39,211 nucleotides of DNA from Cytophagaceae bacterium (lineage in GTDB: Bacteria > Bacteroidota > Bacteroidia > Cytophagales > Cytophagaceae). Location: positions 1 through 39,211 of the forward strand of contig JAGKWN010000031.1 of assembly GCA_021151805.1 (NCBI GenBank). The letters are read 5' to 3'. The position numbers and the translations under genes are program-made. Below are positions 35,881 to 39,211 of this stretch, in pieces; the stretch's first letter is position 1; each line of letters opens with the position of its first letter. The notes beneath the pieces were generated by a model that saw only the letters and a program-made list of their open reading frames with translations, searched no databases and was not told the DNA's origin.

Positions 35881-38184
35881 TTATTTTTTATCGGCAGAAT
35901 TTTGAAAAGATTTTTTATGAAAATAATCATACCCATAGCCGTAACCGTAACCTTTCAAGTATCCTCTTGTTTTTACCCCATTGAATACGATTTCCGCATT
36001 ACTGACTTTACTTAAACGGTTATCTGCATTATCAAATTGGAATATAACTTTAGGTGTGTAAGCATGTCTCACAACATACAATGTTGAATCACTAAACTGT
36101 TCTAGAATTAAATCATCTGTTACCGGATCAATCGATGTGGTATCAATTAATATCTGATCAAAATTTGCTTCCAGATTCAATAAAAGATCCTGTATCCTGT
36201 TTGACGAAAATAACGATGCATGACCCGACTCTAATTGTCCGCATTTAATAATAGACAGATTATTAATTCCTGTTGAAGTAATTATCTGCTCTATTCCACA
36301 CGCCTCTTTAAGATATTCTGAAATGCCTTTATTGTTACCTGTCTGAAAACTTTCTGAAAGTGTTTTGCTTTTAAAATCCAGGTCAATCATAACTACCCTC
36401 TTACCTGCTGCAGCCAATTCTTTCGCAAGATTTAAACACACAAACGTTTTTCCTTCGCCTGACTGACTGGATGCCACCAGAATTTTTTTCTTTGTATTAT
36501 CTTTATTAAAGAGATTCAGGCCTGCTATGATCTGGTATAATTGCCATTTAAAGAAATCAATTTTGGCAACATCTGTTTCATTATTTTTTACCTGGCTAAG
36601 TTCAGCGATTGCAGCCGTACCTGTAAGAGATTCTATTTCTGAACGGAAAAGAACTTTGCTACTTATAAAGTCTTTCACAAAAACAACGCCGAATGCGATT
36701 ACAAATGCTAAGAAAAACGCCACCGGAAAGACAATTGTTTTTTTAGGGCTTGAAGGTTTTATAGAGGACTCTGCAACATCCAGAATTCGGCTATCCGGTA
36801 CCGTAGATGCATAAGACAAAGCAGTCTCTTCTTTCTTCTGAAGTAAAAAATCGTAGACGTTATTGATAATTGTTTTTTGTCTGCTTATCTCTAATAAATT
36901 TCTTTCCTTTTCAGGAATGGTTTGTAACGTTTCCGAATATTTTTTATTCGTAGCATTTAATTGGTCTCTACTGGCAACTAAATTTATCCGTTGAATTTGA
37001 ATGCTTTCAATAATACTCAGGCGCAGTTGTACCAGTTCATTTGATAGTGCCGTTAGAACAGGGTTGTTGGTACCTGTTGTTGCCTTTAATCGTTCATACT
37101 CCAGTTCTGTAGTAGATAGTTTTGTTAATAACTGAGATAAAACAGGATCACTGATGCCAAGTGTAGAAGGAACAACTGTGCCAATTGATTTGCCAGAATT
37201 AACAAAACGTTGTACCCGATCAAGGACTGACAGTTGCATGTCTATCACTGCAGCTTGCTGATCATTCTCGCCAACGTTCTTTAAGAAAAGAGAGCTTTGC
37301 TCACTCAAGTTAATTGCTCCTTGCTCCGACCGGAATTGTTGGATTTGTTTTTCAATTGAATCAATGTCAGATTTAACATGCTGCAAGCGATCATCAACAA
37401 AGCTCATTGTATTGTCAGCCAACGCATTTTTATCATTGATGCCTGCACGATTATATGCACTGATCAATTCATTCAAAATATCTTCAGCTTTCTCTGGAAC
37501 TTCATCCACAAATTGTAAGGAAACAACCGAAGATAACTTATTTACAGCTTTTACATTTAAGTTCTGAATCAACGAGCTTACTACCTTTTTGGTAGGTATC
37601 AATGAAAAATAAAGAGGGTTGGTTGTAGCCTGAACTAAGTTCGTATTTCGTTCAAATTTCAATTCTCCGTAAGGCAATTTGATCCATTCTCCTAAAGGGT
37701 ACTTTTTTCCTTCAACATACACTTGCCTGTTTATGCTATCATAAGAAAAAGGCACTTCATTGGTTTCAATAATCTCATCCGGATTTTTTGCTCGGACTGA
37801 AACAGGCGACGTACAATATGCAGATAACGTTTTAATCTTACTCTTCATTAAGACTGGTGCATACAAACCCAAAGTCTTTACAACGTCTTTCATTAGCGTA
37901 CGGGATTGCATTACCTCTAATTCGTTTTCAACAATTTTCTTTGTTCCGAAAACATTCAAATCCTCGATCATTCGGGATTCATCATATCCCTTTTTCTCAT
38001 CCTTTACTAAAAGCACTGCAGTTGCTTCATATTTGGGTAGAGCCATACGCATATAGATGACAGCCCCAGCCATAAAAAAAACGATTAAACCAATCAATAA
38101 TGGCCAATAAGGCAAAAACTTATACGTAATTATATGAAACAGATTATTTTCCTGAGCTTTGATATTTTTGTTGACTTGACTCAT
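35881..38184 (-). CDS. Wzc-type chain-length regulator with BY-kinase domain
   Basis: The 767-residue protein has a Wzz domain with two membrane segments (about 30-50 and 505-525) around a coiled-coil periplasmic part. A cytoplasmic BY-kinase-like domain follows. Walker A is GEGKT at 576-580. The second Walker motif (A') reads IDLDFKS with Asp601, Asp603 and Lys605 where the family usually has Arg. Walker B is ILIDTTS (Asp681) where DTPP is usual. The C-terminus is a tyrosine-rich tail with six Tyr at 742, 746, 748, 750, 752 and 754. The protein controls polymer length and export, and in Wzc the tail is autophosphorylated. It begins one base after the Wza-like stop, so the two form a pair. 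Confidence 0.93.
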   Translation of the reverse strand: MSQVNKNIKAQENNLFHIITYKFLPYWPLLIGLIVFFMAGAVIYMRMALPKYEATAVLLVKDEKKGYDESRMIEDLNVFGTKKIVENELEVMQSRTLMKDVVKTLGLYAPVLMKSKIKTLSAYCTSPVSVRAKNPDEIIETNEVPFSYDSINRQVYVEGKKYPLGEWIKLPYGELKFERNTNLVQATTNPLYFSLIPTKKVVSSLIQNLNVKAVNKLSSVVSLQFVDEVPEKAEDILNELISAYNRAGINDKNALADNTMSFVDDRLQHVKSDIDSIEKQIQQFRSEQGAINLSEQSSLFLKNVGENDQQAAVIDMQLSVLDRVQRFVNSGKSIGTVVPSTLGISDPVLSQLLTKLSTTELEYERLKATTGTNNPVLTALSNELVQLRLSIIESIQIQRINLVASRDQLNATNKKYSETLQTIPEKERNLLEISRQKTIINNVYDFLLQKKEETALSYASTVPDSRILDVAESSIKPSSPKKTIVFPVAFFLAFVIAFGVVFVKDFISSKVLFRSEIESLTGTAAIAELSQVKNNETDVAKIDFFKWQLYQIIAGLNLFNKDNTKKKILVASSQSGEGKTFVCLNLAKELAAAGKRVVMIDLDFKSKTLSESFQTGNNKGISEYLKEACGIEQIITSTGINNLSIIKCGQLESGHASLFSSNRIQDLLLNLEANFDQILIDTTSIDPVTDDLILEQFSDSTLYVVRHAYTPKVIFQFDNADNRLSKVSNAEIVFNGVKTRGYLKGYGYGYGYDYFHKKSFQNSADKK

Positions 38185-38185
38185 T

Positions 38186-38959
38186 TTATTTAAAAATAAC
38201 GATAAGAGAAATTAATAATGACGTGCCGCTGAATACAGCAGATAAATAGGTGCCAAGCGGTCTTGTTGTCGCCACCTTTGATCTTCTTGGCTCGACATAA
38301 ATGATATCATTGGACTTTAAATAATAATACTCTGAATAAAATAAATCCGAAGAACTTAAATCCAGTCGTACTAATTTTTTCTCTCCTCCTTCTTCCCGGA
38401 TCAATAATACATTGTTACGCTTTGCATAAATAGTCATGTCGCCAGCTAATGCAAGCGCTTCTAACAGAGTTATCTTTTCATTCGGTATGTTGTAAACCGA
38501 AGGTCTTTCAACCTCACCCATGATAGATACTTTGAAATTTAAAAAACGAACATTTACAATCGGGTCTACCAATAGTTTACGATTTAACAGTTGTGTCTTG
38601 ATTGTATCCTCTAGCTGTTTTGTTGTTAAACCTTCAGCTTTAATCATCCCCAAAATCGGGAATTGAAGATTTCCATCGACGTCTATCAAGTAACCGAAAG
38701 ATTGATTTATTGTTCCGGATACAGTTGCAGTATTTGAAGTCTTTCCAATTGAATTATTAAAGAGTTCTGATGCTGCTGCATTCAGACTGCTGACATTAAC
38801 ACTCATCAGATCGTTCTTTTTTATTACTGGCGTTTCCGGTTGTATATTAGACGCATATGAAACGTCACCAAGTTTTCTAAAATAAATCGAATGTTTAGTA
38901 CTATTACAAGATGATGTAATTACAGCTAAAAATAAGACAAATACCGAAAGCCTATACAT
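38186..38959 (-). CDS. Wza-type outer-membrane polysaccharide export lipoprotein
   Basis: The 257-residue protein has a lipoprotein signal with lipobox ITSSC (Cys18). A polysaccharide-export domain follows at about 45-125 (VIKKNDLMSVNVSSLN, YLIDVDGNLQFPILG, VDPIVNVRFLNFKVSIMGEV) and one SLBB domain at about 130-225 (EVERPSVYNIPNEKITLLEALALAG to YLKSNDIIYVEPRR). The C-terminal helix (about 235-257) is hydrophobic and would span the outer membrane, as in the Wza barrel. It is shorter than E. coli Wza, as usual in Bacteroidota. It is the first gene of the cluster in this window; its stop is one base from the kinase gene start. Confidence 0.93.
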   Translation of the reverse strand: MYRLSVFVLFLAVITSSCNSTKHSIYFRKLGDVSYASNIQPETPVIKKNDLMSVNVSSLNAAASELFNNSIGKTSNTATVSGTINQSFGYLIDVDGNLQFPILGMIKAEGLTTKQLEDTIKTQLLNRKLLVDPIVNVRFLNFKVSIMGEVERPSVYNIPNEKITLLEALALAGDMTIYAKRNNVLLIREEGGEKKLVRLDLSSSDLFYSEYYYLKSNDIIYVEPRRSKVATTRPLGTYLSAVFSGTSLLISLIVIFK

Positions 38960-39211
38960 AGTGATTTTTTTATAGATTATTCCAATACAGTAAATATACT
39001 TTTTTTTATATTTACTATTACCTAAAATTAAGTCAATTATTGTAATTTATTAAGAAATAAAAATAATTTCATTTTCCTGCTTCTTGAATTTATTCTTTAG
39101 TACCAGACAAATTGTGCTGAATTTATTATTTTAAAAAAGCTAACCTATAATAAATCCAGTTTGTCCCCTAAAAACTATTGGATCTATAATTAAACTAAAC
39201 AAGTATCAATA
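38960..39211. promoter_or_regulatory. AT-rich upstream region of the polysaccharide operon with an inverted repeat
   Basis: No gene is seen in these 252 bases. A perfect 10-bp inverted repeat has arms 38989-38998 (AGTAAATATA) and 39007-39016 with an eight-base T-rich spacer, 30-57 bases before the Wza-like ATG. A weaker bulged hairpin lies at 39154-39183. No clean TAnnTTTG box is found on the minus strand. The region probably holds the operon promoter or regulatory site; the site itself is not proven. Confidence 0.5.

Overview
The window looks like chromosomal DNA from a gliding Bacteroidota, most likely the order Cytophagales and possibly Cytophaga itself. This rests on low GC, starts without clear Shine-Dalgarno sequences, two candidate TAnnTTTG promoter boxes, a SprE/PorW-type lipoprotein, an ATP synthase operon without beta and epsilon, and a long atpB with a signal peptide. 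The organism is inferred from gene content; no marker RNA gene is present.

Left part (1-8.4 kb): a plus-strand envelope set encodes a two-domain parvulin lipoprotein, a SurA-like chaperone, a MoxR ATPase and a CYTH phosphohydrolase. Facing it are an OmpA-family protein, an RsmB-like rRNA methyltransferase and a degenerate UbiA-like membrane protein on the minus strand. Strong hairpin terminators separate the units, and the gap between moxR and the CYTH gene carries two different heptanucleotide repeat tracts.

Middle (8.4-20.6 kb): the minus-strand operon atpZ-atpI-like-atpB-atpE-atpF-atpH-atpA-atpG ends in a strong terminator and has a large hairpin between atpE and atpF. Divergent from it are a SprE/PorW-like type IX secretion lipoprotein, penicillin-binding protein 1A and UvrC.

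Right part (20.7-39.2 kb): a minus-strand exopolysaccharide cluster of about 17 kb runs from 38959 to 21712. In transcription order it holds a Wza-type export lipoprotein, a Wzc-type chain-length/tyrosine kinase, a Wzx flippase, a Wzy-like polymerase/ligase, a polysaccharide deacetylase, five GT4 glycosyltransferases, a second flippase, a GT2 glycosyltransferase, a beta-helix protein of pectate-lyase type and a last GT4 enzyme. A membrane acyltransferase converges on its end with a 4-bp gap. Together these would assemble, acetylate or deacetylate, export and perhaps trim a surface polysaccharide. No initiating sugar-phosphate transferase and no nucleotide-sugar synthesis gene is in the window.

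The most striking observation is a tandem trio of GT4 paralogues whose middle member is a mosaic. Its N-terminal (acceptor-side) half matches one neighbour and its C-terminal (donor-side) half matches the other. I see no wholly new defence or mobile system, no CRISPR array, no insertion sequence and no tRNA or rRNA.
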